Shown here: positions 35,114 through 43,027 of the stretch, one piece after another | How positions within the stretch are numbered: the first letter of the stretch is position 1 | Layout of the letters: the number at the start of each line of letters is the position of its first letter | Assembly: GCF_014206875.1 (NCBI RefSeq) | Contig: NZ_JACIJO010000002.1 | Location: 496,001 to 560,000 of the forward strand | DNA length: 64,000 nt | Direction: 5' to 3' | Origin: Algoriphagus iocasae | Lineage (GTDB): Bacteria > Bacteroidota > Bacteroidia > Cytophagales > Cyclobacteriaceae | The notes under the pieces: model-generated | What the model was told of the DNA's origin: nothing | What the model saw: only the letters and a program-made list of their open reading frames with translations | Databases searched by the model: none | Program-made: the position numbers and the translations under genes

Positions 35114-35770
35114 ATGACATCTATTTTCACTCCTGAAGTGCTCAAATACTTAGTCTCAGTCACTGGGTTAACAGGATTAGCAGGGTTAATAATTTACTTT
35201 GCTAAAAAATTCATTGATAAGTTATTAGATGTAGGAGTAGACCATTTTAAAAAAGATCTTCAAAAAGAACTAGAAAATTATAAGCATGAGCTTGAAAACA
35301 AGAATTTTGAATTCCAAACAAAATTCTCATCTCTACACTTAGAGCGGCTGGAAGCAATTAAGAATCTTTATTTAAGGCTTCAAAATTTTAAAAGCAATTT
35401 ATCACATGTGCTAATTCATTTAAATATGATTCCAGCGCCAGAGTTGAAGGATGAGGTTGGTTTTAAATTGAGTGAAGATCTTTTTAATTCGTATTCGGAA
35501 CTGATCGAGTTTTTTTCAACTCATAAAATCTTTTTTTCGAAAGAAATAGACGAGAAAATTGGAGCTCTTGACAAATTTTTCGTCGAACATAATCTACAAA
35601 GCATAAATGTCCAGACTTGGGAGAGTAATAGAGCTTTAAGGAATTCAAAAGAATTTGATGAATTTCTAGAAGATGAATATCAAAAACTCATAGGGCTACA
35701 TAAGATTGAAATAAATAAAGTTCTTTTGGAATTAGAAGACAAATTTAGAGAGATGCTTGGCGTGAATTAA
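35114..35770 (+). CDS. Membrane-anchored coiled-coil protein of unknown function
   Basis: 218 aa. One N-terminal transmembrane helix (TGLTGLAGLIIYFAKKFI, about residues 17-35) is followed by a long coiled coil (DLQKELENYKHELENKNFEF to about residue 75) containing the SSLHLERLEAIKNLYLRL pattern, then a helical bundle. Proteins of this build (TM helix, coiled coil, HxERxExI motif) are widespread in bacteria and often sit in variable regions; I know no assigned function. AT-rich like its upstream neighbour. Confidence 0.75.
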   Translation: MTSIFTPEVLKYLVSVTGLTGLAGLIIYFAKKFIDKLLDVGVDHFKKDLQKELENYKHELENKNFEFQTKFSSLHLERLEAIKNLYLRLQNFKSNLSHVLIHLNMIPAPELKDEVGFKLSEDLFNSYSELIEFFSTHKIFFSKEIDEKIGALDKFFVEHNLQSINVQTWESNRALRNSKEFDEFLEDEYQKLIGLHKIEINKVLLELEDKFREMLGVN

Positions 35771-35811
35771 TTCCCCCTTGTAAAGGATCGAATTTTGAAC
35801 TACCTACAAAA

Positions 35812-36159
35812 ATGGAAAGAATCAATCCATGGACGATTGGGATTATCGGATTAGGTGCTTTCCTTTATTTAGCCTGGAACAATTTTCAAATTCCTTTTGG
35901 TTTTTGGACTTCGACAGCCGAAACAGAAGCTATTGTTACAGAAACAGCAATAGGTTATGGACCGAAGGGAATGGGCTTTACCCAGATTATTACTATTCAA
36001 TATCAAGTTGGCGATTCAGTCTATATTAAAAAGAAAAAACTTTCCCAAAGAGTTAGTAAAAAGGAAATTGGGTCTGAAGTTTTAATCGAATATGCTATCA
36101 GTGACCCAAATAAATACGAAATCAAAGGATTTATTAAGCCAAAAAAACCTGGCGTTTAG
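35812..36159 (+). CDS. Small membrane protein, DUF3592-like
   Basis: 115 aa. One N-terminal transmembrane helix (WTIGIIGLGAFLYLAW) is followed by a short soluble beta domain in which TEAIVTETAIGYGPKGMGFT and YQVGDSVYIKKKKLSQRV fit the DUF3592 pattern of a converted-from-membrane beta sandwich ending in IEYAISDPNKYEI. No function is assigned to this family. It is followed by the first of several related hairpins. Confidence 0.65.
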   Translation: MERINPWTIGIIGLGAFLYLAWNNFQIPFGFWTSTAETEAIVTETAIGYGPKGMGFTQIITIQYQVGDSVYIKKKKLSQRVSKKEIGSEVLIEYAISDPNKYEIKGFIKPKKPGV

Positions 36160-36176
36160 GATTTGTAATCCTCACT

Positions 36177-36208
36177 AGGTGTAGTTTGCAAAACACCTTT
36201 CTATTTTT
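36177..36208 (+). terminator. Hairpin A (family of related terminators)
   Basis: AGGTGT (36177-36182) pairs with ACACCT (36193-36198), followed by TTCTATTTTT. It lies 18 bp after a stop codon. Closely related words occur at 36744 and 37411, and more loosely at 37797 and 38685. Confidence 0.6.
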
Positions 36209-36259
36209 CTGGATTGGCAATTCAATTTCTTCTTTTAAATTTCCTAGAACTTGAATCAC

Positions 36260-36727
36260 ATGAAACCCACCTTATTATTTATCATTTTCACGCTAATACT
36301 TTTGGGCTGTAATTCATCCGATCATCAATCCCTAACATTTGAAAAAATCGAAGGAAATTGGTACTTCATTGATACCATATGTGATCCTGATCCAAATGCT
36401 GAAAACAAAAACTATGTAGAGTTAACTTTTACAGATTCACTTCTGATCTATTATGCATTTTACCCTGGCTTGGGACCCATGTATTGGCCTTATGAGCTTA
36501 CTTCAGATTCGTTAATTATTAATGGTGAAGATACAGTATTCATCAAGCTGATCGATGATAATAAAATTTCTTTAGGCGTTTATTGTAACCCTTCTTTAAC
36601 ATATGAATTACTAAGAATGCCGGATTCAGAAAATACGCTAAAAGAATGTAAAATTGAGTGCGACCTTGATGATTTTATCCAAGCGAATTATGAGCGTCGG
36701 ATGCAAGTAATAACAGATCTCCTTTAA
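36260..36727 (+). CDS. Small lipoprotein of unknown function
   Basis: 155 aa from the ATG at 36260; an upstream TTG at 36251 would extend past the natural signal-peptide start. MKPTLLFIIFTLILLGC is a lipoprotein signal with lipobox LLGC (Cys17). The mature part resembles small lipocalin-like lipoproteins: EGNWYFIDT, then VELTFTDSLLIYYAF and TSDSLIINGEDTVFIKLI, an antiparallel strand pattern. No enzyme motif. Function unknown. Confidence 0.7.
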   Translation: MKPTLLFIIFTLILLGCNSSDHQSLTFEKIEGNWYFIDTICDPDPNAENKNYVELTFTDSLLIYYAFYPGLGPMYWPYELTSDSLIINGEDTVFIKLIDDNKISLGVYCNPSLTYELLRMPDSENTLKECKIECDLDDFIQANYERRMQVITDLL

Positions 36728-36743
36728 ACTTATCTCCCCCTCT

Positions 36744-36790
36744 AGGTGTAGTTTGTCCCGACAATTGTCATGGACTACGCCTTTCTTTTT
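36744..36790 (+). terminator. Hairpin B (family of related terminators)
   Basis: AGGTGTAGT (36744-36752) pairs with ACTACGCCT (36774-36782, one G:U pair), with an inner palindrome GACAATTGTC (36760-36769), followed by TTCTTTTT. It is 17 bp after the lipoprotein stop. Same core as hairpin A. Confidence 0.6.
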
Positions 36791-36815
36791 ATATTGGTGG
36801 ATTGATTTATCAAAA

Positions 36816-37394
36816 ATGAAAATTCTTCCATTTTTAATACTAGTTCTAACTTCACTGAACTCTTTTGGGCAGATTTTAGAATTTGATTCGAACGTAAATG
36901 AGTCGACAGAGGATCAATCTTATGTATACAAGAAGTTTTACCCTGACTATGAATTTATTTTAGCTTATGCCCAGAAATCATTCTGGTTTAAACGGCAAGA
37001 ATATTCCGTTCTAACCTATAATGGATCCGATTGGGAACTCAAAAAATGGTCGTTTGAACTTAAGGAAGAAAAGATTAAAAAGTCTAAAGTGAAATCTCGA
37101 ATCCTTGAGAAGGAAAAAGTTATAGAACTTTTAAATGTCCTAGAATCCAAAGGCTTTTTTTCTCTTAATCAAGACTCGTTGAATTGGGCTAAAAAAAATT
37201 TAGGGAATGGAAGAATGCTCCATCAATCAATCTTGGATGGCGTTTCTGAATACTTTGAAGTTATTAGCTCTTCTGGTCATAGAATCTACTCAGCACATGA
37301 ACCTGTCCAAAAACAAGAGTTCGTTTATATTGGACAACGTGAGATCTTTTTAGATTGCCTTAATAAATTTCTGGAATTGATTAATACTAAATAA
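36816..37394 (+). CDS. Exported protein of unknown function
   Basis: 192 aa from the ATG at 36816, which gives a clean signal peptide MKILPFLILVLTSLNSFGQ; an in-frame start at 36753 would place 21 residues of hairpin DNA in front. The mature part is charged, with EEKIKKSKVKSRILEKEKVI near residue 85. No known domain. It is bounded by two related hairpins, so it is probably a separate transcription unit. Confidence 0.65.
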   Translation: MKILPFLILVLTSLNSFGQILEFDSNVNESTEDQSYVYKKFYPDYEFILAYAQKSFWFKRQEYSVLTYNGSDWELKKWSFELKEEKIKKSKVKSRILEKEKVIELLNVLESKGFFSLNQDSLNWAKKNLGNGRMLHQSILDGVSEYFEVISSSGHRIYSAHEPVQKQEFVYIGQREIFLDCLNKFLELINTK

Positions 37395-37410
37395 GCTGAC
37401 TCCACCCGCT

Positions 37411-37434
37411 AGGTGTCCAAAACACCTTTCTATC
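37411..37434 (+). terminator. Hairpin C (family of related terminators)
   Basis: AGGTGT (37411-37416) pairs with ACACCT (37422-37427) around a five-base loop, followed by TTCTATCTT. It lies 17 bp after a stop codon and repeats the hairpin A core almost exactly with a shorter loop. Confidence 0.6.
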
Positions 37435-37505
37435 TTCAAAATTTTCAATTCAAGCCAAATCCTCAATAGACCATCAAAACTTTAAAACGATTTTCAATCA
37501 TTTCA

Positions 37506-37781
37506 TTGGTTGTCTTTTTCCTTTGGATCTCAGTTTATTTGACTATTGGGAATCAATTTCTTGAGCCTTACTGGTTTATGATTTTTGTCTTGGGTATACC
37601 AAATTATGTTTCAACGATCATTTATTCGGTTGATGGTAGAAATAAATCATGGAAGTCTATTTTGCTAGGTGTTTCAGGGCTTCCAATCGCTTTTCCTCCC
37701 TTATTTTTCACCTACTTATCACCACTGATTTTAGTCTACCTCTATTTGTCCATTGATTTGTTTATCCGAAAGAAAGGCTAA
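37506..37781 (+). CDS. Small integral membrane protein
   Basis: 91 aa if TTG at 37506 is the start. The frame stays open back to a stop at 37467, with a plausible lysine-rich lead-in but no ATG, so the start is uncertain. Three hydrophobic segments are visible (VVFFLWISVYLTIG, YWFMIFVLGIPNYVSTIIY, and PPLFFTYLSPLILVYLYLSI). Function unknown. The gene could be a remnant given its missing ATG. Confidence 0.45.
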   Translation: MVVFFLWISVYLTIGNQFLEPYWFMIFVLGIPNYVSTIIYSVDGRNKSWKSILLGVSGLPIAFPPLFFTYLSPLILVYLYLSIDLFIRKKG

Positions 37782-37796
37782 TCTCCTCCCTGCTAG

Positions 37797-37845
37797 CTGT
37801 AGTCCGCTCCAGTTGTCAGGAGTAAACCCTTCCCTATTTTTTGAA
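37797..37845 (+). terminator. Hairpin D, degenerate member of the same family
   Basis: GTAGTCCGCTCC (37801-37812) and GGAGTAAAC (37821-37829) form an imperfect stem, followed by CCCTATTTTTT. Its sequence parallels the reverse complement of hairpin B (TAGTCC ... TTGTC ... GGA). It is 15 bp after the small membrane gene's stop. Confidence 0.45.
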
Positions 37846-38019
37846 ATCATTCGCCCCACCAGAAAACCACTGATTCCCAATACCATAGAAGATATTCTAA
37901 GTCCTCAATTTATTGCATAGCCCAAAAAAATAAGCTATCTTTTTTAGACAAGAAATTTGGAAAGAATGGTATCCAATCAGGATACGAATTAGCCAAGCCC
38001 ATTTTTAAACAAGCTTATT

Positions 38020-38658
38020 ATGTCAAAGAAACAGTTTGGAAACATTGGAAAATTCAGCAGCAAAAACCTGAAAATAAAACCTATTGATATCAAGGTTAAC
38101 CCATCAAATCGAATCTCGAATGCCCAATTGAAAAAGCTTGACCCAAAGGGTATTGCCAGCATTCCAGCGCTTTCTGTAAACAGGAATGACTTGTTAAACT
38201 TGCAAGCCAACGAGTCTTGGGAAATCACCGCTCAAAAGTTGAAGGATAAGGATATGTATGTCGCTGAATATTTCGGATGGTATAGATCCGATCAAACAAG
38301 CATTGATGTACATCCGGAAAACAAATACTATCCTAGATTAAATAATGGCATGGCTGGATTTCTACCTGAAATGAGATACTTGGTTTTACGATTCAGACCC
38401 GAAATGGGTAAGCGGTATCGCGTGACCATTCAGTTAAAACCAGGTTCCTACAGAAATAAAAAAGTCATGACCAATATCACGGGTAGGTACAATGACACAA
38501 GGTATATCAATTATCAATTTAATGAGTTGATGTTTGATTTTTTGGCCTCATCAAATGAGATAAAAATAAGTCCTATTATCGCTGGTTATGAGAATTACTA
38601 TGTGAAGTATCAGCCTTTGCAGATTGAGAAAATTAATGTGGATAAGGTAGGGGATTAA
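38020..38658 (+). CDS. Protein of unknown function
   Basis: 212 aa, no signal peptide, basic N-terminus (MSKKQFGNIGKFSSKNLKIK). The central and C-terminal parts look beta-rich with many Tyr and Arg (MAGFLPEMRYLVLRFRPEMG, KRYRVTIQLKPGSYRNKKVM). I do not recognise the family. Followed by an imperfect hairpin with a T-run (38685-38727) that resembles the terminators upstream. Confidence 0.65.
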   Translation: MSKKQFGNIGKFSSKNLKIKPIDIKVNPSNRISNAQLKKLDPKGIASIPALSVNRNDLLNLQANESWEITAQKLKDKDMYVAEYFGWYRSDQTSIDVHPENKYYPRLNNGMAGFLPEMRYLVLRFRPEMGKRYRVTIQLKPGSYRNKKVMTNITGRYNDTRYINYQFNELMFDFLASSNEIKISPIIAGYENYYVKYQPLQIEKINVDKVGD

Positions 38659-38852
38659 TCCAGATCAGGGAGGATTATTACTTTACTCACCCTTCTTGGT
38701 TGAGTCGTAAAACACCATACTATTTTTTGGAATTGAAATTCACGCATTTTTTGGGAAATGTCCAAAACTATTAGGTCATGTAAACGTATGTACCTAAAAG
38801 TATAATCCATCAATTTTTATTTTCCTTTTTTATAACCAATAAACCACTCTTT

Positions 38853-39440
38853 ATGCGCAATGTTCTTTTAGTATTAATTGCATTCCTCTTTACATTTAGC
38901 CTGCAGGCTCAAGACCTAAACTTTGGACTAAGGGGAGGGCCTAGCTTCACCACCTTAGGAGGGGAAGAAGGTGGAGATGGTTCCAAATTCAAGGTTGGAT
39001 TCCATATTGGAGGTTATATCAACCTTCCTTTGTCAGAGACTTTACAGTTCGAGCCAGGAATTCAATTTGCAACTAAAGGTGCTAAAGGCACAGAAGCAGG
39101 GACTACTACCAGCATCCGAAATGGCTATCTGGATATTCCTTTGCTTTTGAAATACCAAGGTGCCGGAAATTTATTTATCCTGGCTGGAGCACAACCATCC
39201 TTTCTGATGTCTTCGGCACTGATTGTTGGAAATGGTGACAATAAAGTAACCGTTGACGGAAAAGATACCCGAGACCTATGGAAAGGGACAGACTTTGCTG
39301 CTGTAGTAGGTTTTGGCTTCAACCTTGGAAGTCAGATGAACATTCAGACTACTTACGAACATGGCTTTGCAAACGTCAGTGAATTTTCTGATACAGTTTT
39401 CAATAGGGGCTTCAAACTCAGCATAGGAAAGAGCTTTTAG
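38853..39440 (+). CDS. Outer membrane beta-barrel protein (porin-like, PorT family)
   Basis: 195 aa. The signal peptide (RNVLLVLIAFLFTFSLQAQ) is followed by LNFGLRGGPSFTTLGGEEGG, the typical start of Bacteroidota small beta-barrel proteins (OMP_b-brl_2 type). Alternating strands such as FHIGGYINLPLSETLQFEPG and the terminal FNRGFKLSIGKSF aromatic strand support an eight-stranded barrel. Substrate unknown. An imperfect hairpin with flanking AAAATAAA/TTTATTTT (39450-39500) may end its transcript. Confidence 0.88.
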   Translation: MRNVLLVLIAFLFTFSLQAQDLNFGLRGGPSFTTLGGEEGGDGSKFKVGFHIGGYINLPLSETLQFEPGIQFATKGAKGTEAGTTTSIRNGYLDIPLLLKYQGAGNLFILAGAQPSFLMSSALIVGNGDNKVTVDGKDTRDLWKGTDFAAVVGFGFNLGSQMNIQTTYEHGFANVSEFSDTVFNRGFKLSIGKSF

Positions 39441-39558
39441 CCTAATGACAAAATAAATTCTCCTCCTTCAGTCGTCGGGAGCAACTAGGCTTTATTTTCA
39501 TATAGAATTTGTAATTCTGAGGATAATAAAAAAAAGCTGATGGCAACAAAAAGGACCA

Positions 39559-39969
39559 TTACTTCTCCAACATCCTCTTCATAATCTCCACTTTCTCCCG
39601 CTCCGATTCCAAAAGCCGCTCATAAAGCTTTTTGTTTTCTTCCATAGACTCGATCAATTTATCGAGCGGATTAAATGTTGGGTTATGATTATAAATTAAT
39701 CCAGTTGCGTTATCGTGAGAAGTGAAAGAATTGGATATGATATTTACTGCCTTTTCCTCATTAAAATTTTTAATCGCCTCCGCAGGCACTTTCAGAATCT
39801 CAGCCACCTGTTTCAGCAACTCCTCCTCCACTTCTTCCTTTTGCTCCAGTAAACTGACTTTCTTCTGGGACCAGTCCTCCCCCAGCTCAAAAGCCAAAGC
39901 CTCCTGCTTGATGCCCATCATTTCCCTGAAGCGCTTGATATTTCTGCCGTGGTGGATCTTCTCGTTCAT
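39559..39969 (-). CDS. XRE-type helix-turn-helix regulator with coiled-coil tail
   Basis: 136 aa on the minus strand. Residues about 8-65 form a Cro/C1-like HTH (GRNIKRFREMMGIKQEALAF, then EQKEEVEEELLKQVAEILKV). A spacer with the motif NSFTSHDNATGLIYNHNPTF follows and the C-terminus is a coiled coil (LIESMEENKKLYERLLESE). This layout recurs in Bacteroidota as a family of small regulators of unknown target. No adjacent toxin partner is evident. Confidence 0.85.
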   Translation of the reverse strand: MNEKIHHGRNIKRFREMMGIKQEALAFELGEDWSQKKVSLLEQKEEVEEELLKQVAEILKVPAEAIKNFNEEKAVNIISNSFTSHDNATGLIYNHNPTFNPLDKLIESMEENKKLYERLLESEREKVEIMKRMLEK

Positions 39970-40196
39970 AGTGTAAATATTAGATATGGAAATTAAGAAA
40001 TTCTCCCGAAAGAGTTGTAACTAATTTATTCTGATCAACTGAAATATTCAAATCAACAGTTCGGATAATGCGACAATTAAGGTCGTAAAGATTTTTGAAG
40101 AATAATTTATTCCCAAAGCTTTCTAAAACAGCTTTTCAGGGAATATCAGATCCCATTAAGATTCAATAATTTGATACACACCAAAATTCTATCGCC

Positions 40197-40466
40197 ATGA
40201 ATCTTCAATTTGACCATTCAGAAAATGCCCTCTTCGAGTACTACTCAAATCAGGATATCAGTTTATTTCTCTGGGAAATGTATCAATGCTGGATGCTGGA
40301 GCTTTCACAAATGGATAAAACCCATTTAGAAGTAAGCAACAGACAATACTTTTTTGAGCTCCTGACTTCCCAGGTTTTTCAACAAGCAGTACCTCCTATT
40401 CAAGCCCCCTCTTCTGACACTTCCCAGGCCATTTCCCCAGCGGATTCATTTCAAAACTCAGGATAA
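40197..40466 (+). CDS. Small protein of unknown function
   Basis: 89 aa, ATG at 40197, no signal peptide. The first 60 residues look helical and rich in aromatics (NQDISLFLWEMYQCWMLELS), the remainder is a Pro/Ser/Gln-rich tail (PPIQAPSSDTSQAISPADSF). I do not recognise it. Position 250 bp ahead of a DUF6266-like gene suggests a possible link but spacing is too large for a tight operon. Confidence 0.55.
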   Translation: MNLQFDHSENALFEYYSNQDISLFLWEMYQCWMLELSQMDKTHLEVSNRQYFFELLTSQVFQQAVPPIQAPSSDTSQAISPADSFQNSG

Positions 40467-40499
40467 TTCATCCTTTTCATTAGCTAATTTTCTTACTCT

Positions 40500-40652
40500 C
40501 AATCCCAAGTTTCCCGAATCAGAAATTTGATCAAAAACCAGGTTTATACAGGGTTTATTCAAGGTTAATACAGGGTTTAAGGAGCTTTTATATAAAAATT
40601 TTCTGCTTTTACCCTGCATCATAACCCTTAAAACCCTGACCAGTAGTTGCTT
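40500..40652. repeat. Short direct repeats with complementary copies
   Basis: The unit ATACAGGGTTTA occurs as GGTTTATACAGGGTTTATTC (from 40541) and GGTTAATACAGGGTTTAAGG (from 40563). Complementary words ACCCTGCATCAT and AACCCTTAAAACCCTGACC follow at 40611-40642. In the 250-bp gap before 40716; could be a multi-site binding region or a weak hairpin. No gene is visible. Confidence 0.4.
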
Positions 40653-40715
40653 TATAACTACCTTTTTATTTAATTTAATTACTTTTCTTATAGTTAACCT
40701 TTAAATTTCTTACAT

Positions 40716-41360
40716 ATGGCTACTCTTTCAGATTCCAGCGTAATTCAGCCTCAAGGGAAAGTGGGAGGCTTTACTTTTTACAAACTCAATGGCAAGATCA
40801 TTATGAGAAGTCTCCCTCGGGCTCCCCATAAGAACGGAACAGACCCTACCCCACTTCAGAAAGTCTATCAAAACCGATTGGCAGAAGTGAATTCCTATCT
40901 CCGCTCTCTTTCTCGGGTTCTGGATTTTGGTTACCAGAACTTCCTAGACCAAAAAACAGGGGTGAATTGGGCTCACACCAATGTATCTACCAAAGGCTAT
41001 AATCATCAAGCCAATCCAAGAATCAATCCTGCCTTTTTACAGATCAGTAGAGGCAGTCTTTTGGGGGTAGAAGACCCATTGGCTGTCCGAACAGCAGATG
41101 GGATTTCTATCTCCTGGAAAAACAATTCCATAGAAGGAAATGCCAGTGAAGGAGACAGTGTGATGATCCTTTTAAACCAACCGGAATTGACAAAGCATCA
41201 TTGGATTAAAGAGGCAGGCAGAAGAAGAGATCTGCAAGCCTTGGTGCCACTTGATGCTGAAAACCTGGAAAAAGAATGGGAAGTTTACTTGGCTTTTTAC
41301 AGAACTCTGAATCTCAAAAAAACAATGATTTCAGATTCAATGTATTTGGGTAGGGTTTAA
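40716..41360 (+). CDS. DUF6266-like protein of unknown function
   Basis: 214 aa. The start has GKVGGFTFYKLNGKIIMRSL with the conserved G-x-V-G ... R-x-x-P pattern of DUF6266, a Bacteroidota family found often near tandem paralogues and of unknown function. A later RGSLLGVEDPLAV and SISWKNNS region is consistent with a beta sandwich. No signal peptide. Here it is single-copy. Confidence 0.75.
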   Translation: MATLSDSSVIQPQGKVGGFTFYKLNGKIIMRSLPRAPHKNGTDPTPLQKVYQNRLAEVNSYLRSLSRVLDFGYQNFLDQKTGVNWAHTNVSTKGYNHQANPRINPAFLQISRGSLLGVEDPLAVRTADGISISWKNNSIEGNASEGDSVMILLNQPELTKHHWIKEAGRRRDLQALVPLDAENLEKEWEVYLAFYRTLNLKKTMISDSMYLGRV

Positions 41361-41378
41361 GGAAAGGAAAATAAAATT

Positions 41379-41526
41379 GGAAGTTGGCAGTCGCAGTGAT
41401 CAGTCGCAGTCGTAGGTTGTCATTCGGAGATAGGTGAAAAAGCCGAAATGATGGAGGAAGTTGGAAGTTGGCAGTCGCAGTGATCAGTCGCAGTGAACAG
41501 TCGCAGTCGTAGGTTGTCATCCGGAG
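41379..41526. repeat. Two copies of a roughly 50-64 bp direct repeat
   Basis: Copy 1 (41379-41429) and copy 2 (41463-41526) both read GGAAGTTGGCAGTCGCAGTG, ATCAGTCGCAG ... TCGTAGGTTGTCATYCGGAG. Copy 2 has one extra internal TGAACAGTCGCAG unit, so the array expands through the short word CAGTCGCAGT. It looks like slipped-strand variation of a dispersed intergenic repeat. Confidence 0.8.
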
Positions 41527-41550
41527 GTGTGAGCCTTTCGAAATTTTCGG

Positions 41551-41644
41551 TTTTGTACTGCATAGAACACCGTTAAGAAAATGACTTAGCTCGCGCGGTA
41601 CAAGCGAGATCCAGTCATTTTTAGGGGTGAAAGGCAGTACAAAA
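41551..41644. repeat. 94-nt nested palindrome (three stacked stems)
   Basis: Outer arms TTTTGTACTGC (41551-41561) and GCAGTACAAAA (41634-41644), middle arms AAAATGACT (41578-41586) and AGTCATTTT (41613-41621), and inner arms CTCGC (41590-41594) and GCGAG (41604-41608) are all perfect. Three coaxial stems in a noncoding stretch suggest a folded RNA or a palindromic mobile repeat; no ORF or terminal duplication is seen. Confidence 0.7.
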
Positions 41645-41723
41645 TTCCGCTGGTTTTCTGTTTAAAATGAATGAAAAACGGTATCAGCGGAAAGAAAATA
41701 TCGAGGCTCAGGGCTTTTTGGTT

Positions 41724-41744
41724 ACTTTTTGGCCGCCAAAAAGT
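41724..41744. repeat. Perfect 9-bp inverted repeat
   Basis: ACTTTTTGG (41724-41732), spacer CCG, and CCAAAAAGT (41736-41744). A member of the same general type as the hairpins at 29203 and 29545: a T-rich left arm, an A-rich right arm. Confidence 0.55.
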
Positions 41745-41770
41745 GACAAAGTTAAAATCCCGAATCCGCT

Positions 41771-41793
41771 GTTCAGGATTTAAAATCCTGAAC
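41771..41793. repeat. Perfect 10-bp inverted repeat
   Basis: GTTCAGGATT (41771-41780), spacer TAA, and AATCCTGAAC (41784-41793). Further GGATTT/AATCC words follow to 41815. A stable stem with no U-run. Confidence 0.55.
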
Positions 41794-42084
41794 TTAGATC
41801 CTAGGATTTTTAATCCGGTATATTTAAAAAAATAACTTGATTTTTAAGATTATAAATCTTCTGATCATATTTCGAGATTATATCCATGATATTCATCGGA
41901 ACTTGAAGAGCAGGTTTTTTTATACTACTTAAATCTCGGTTTTTTTCAATGCATTATCCTGAAAAAATTAAGCTAACCAAAGGTAGAAATCATTTATAAT
42001 ACCCAAAACACAAAAACTCTACAAAATCCCCTAAATTGGATAGAATAGCATTTCTGCCGAATAGGGGCAATTTTTGAATGAAGA

Positions 42085-42870
42085 ATGGATTTTAACAAAG
42101 AGAGTATTGCGCGTTTTGGCATTGCCACCAAGGGTTTTGTTTACATCTTGATTGGGGTGCTGACGTTTATGGCTGCGATCGGAACTGGGGGCTCCAAATC
42201 AGGGAGCAGTGATGCAATGAGATCCCTCCAGAATAACACACTTGGAAGTATTTTGCTCGGAATCACAGCAGCAGGACTGGTCGCTTATGTATTCTGGCGT
42301 TTTTATCAGGCCATTATGGATCCTGACAAGGAAGGGAAAGATTTAAAAGGAATAGGAAATCGCTTAGGCTTCTTTTCCAGTGGAGTTTTCTATGGTCTTA
42401 TGGCATTTTCAGCAATTCAGATTCTAATTGGATCTGGTGGAGAATCTGGAGACGGGCAGGAATCTTTAATTGCAACTGCCTTAAACAGGCCAGCTGGGCA
42501 GGTCATCGTACTCATTATAGCCACCATCTTTCTGGGAAGAGCCATTTTTCAAATGGTCATTGCCTACACTGAGTTGTACAAAAAGAGAATAAAAGCTCAA
42601 AATTTGGATCCTAAAATACAGAAATTGATGGTTACCCTAGGGAAAATCGGCTATACCTCTAGAGGAATAGTCATTGGAGTGATCGCTTTTCTGACATATA
42701 GAGCCGCCTTTTCCTACAGTTCTGAGGAGGCTGGAGGGACCAAGGATGCGTTTAGTTTTCTTCAGGATGAATTCGGAACACTTGTCTTATCCTTGGTTGC
42801 TTTAGGCCTGACTATGTTTGGCATATTTTTATTAATTAATGCCCGCTATCGTGATATGAAGAGCGTATAG
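42085..42870 (+). CDS. DUF1206 integral membrane protein
   Basis: 261 aa. Three tandem two-helix units are visible: ARFGIATKGFVYILIGVLTF, then LGFFSSGVFYGLMAFSAIQI, then LGKIGYTSRGIVIGVIAFLT, each starting with a G-(Y/F)-x-x-(R/K)-G-type turn. This repeat pattern defines DUF1206, a six-helix inner-membrane family of unknown function. It stands alone with its own likely promoter region. Confidence 0.88.
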   Translation: MDFNKESIARFGIATKGFVYILIGVLTFMAAIGTGGSKSGSSDAMRSLQNNTLGSILLGITAAGLVAYVFWRFYQAIMDPDKEGKDLKGIGNRLGFFSSGVFYGLMAFSAIQILIGSGGESGDGQESLIATALNRPAGQVIVLIIATIFLGRAIFQMVIAYTELYKKRIKAQNLDPKIQKLMVTLGKIGYTSRGIVIGVIAFLTYRAAFSYSSEEAGGTKDAFSFLQDEFGTLVLSLVALGLTMFGIFLLINARYRDMKSV

Positions 42871-43027
42871 GGAATGCCTGCTAATCATAGATAGGAAGAG
42901 TTTGCTTTTTTTTCAATCTTACCCAACCTTCCTCTTTCAAAAACCCGTAAAGGATAAGACCTAAAATAATTTTGTTTCCGTTCTTCATGGCTTGGACTGG
43001 AAATTTTTGATTGACCTAACTAGAACC

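Larger units (their letters stand above)
41361..42084. other. 724-bp noncoding spacer with repeats and nested hairpins
   Basis: No credible gene. The spacer holds two copies of a GGAAGTTGGCAGTCGCAGTG-type repeat (41379-41526), a large nested hairpin (41551-41644), a perfect 9-bp inverted repeat (41724-41744), and a perfect 10-bp inverted repeat (41771-41793), then about 290 bp of AT-rich DNA with no distinct signal. Confidence 0.7.

Noticed and set aside
36160..38727. Integron cassette array
   Set aside because: The repeated hairpins lack the RYYYAAC/GTTRRRY core sites of attC and no integrase gene is in the window; the elements look like terminators.
39559..40466. Toxin-antitoxin pair of the XRE regulator and the 89-aa gene
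   Set aside because: The genes are divergent and 227 bp apart, and the 89-aa protein shows no toxin-like motif.
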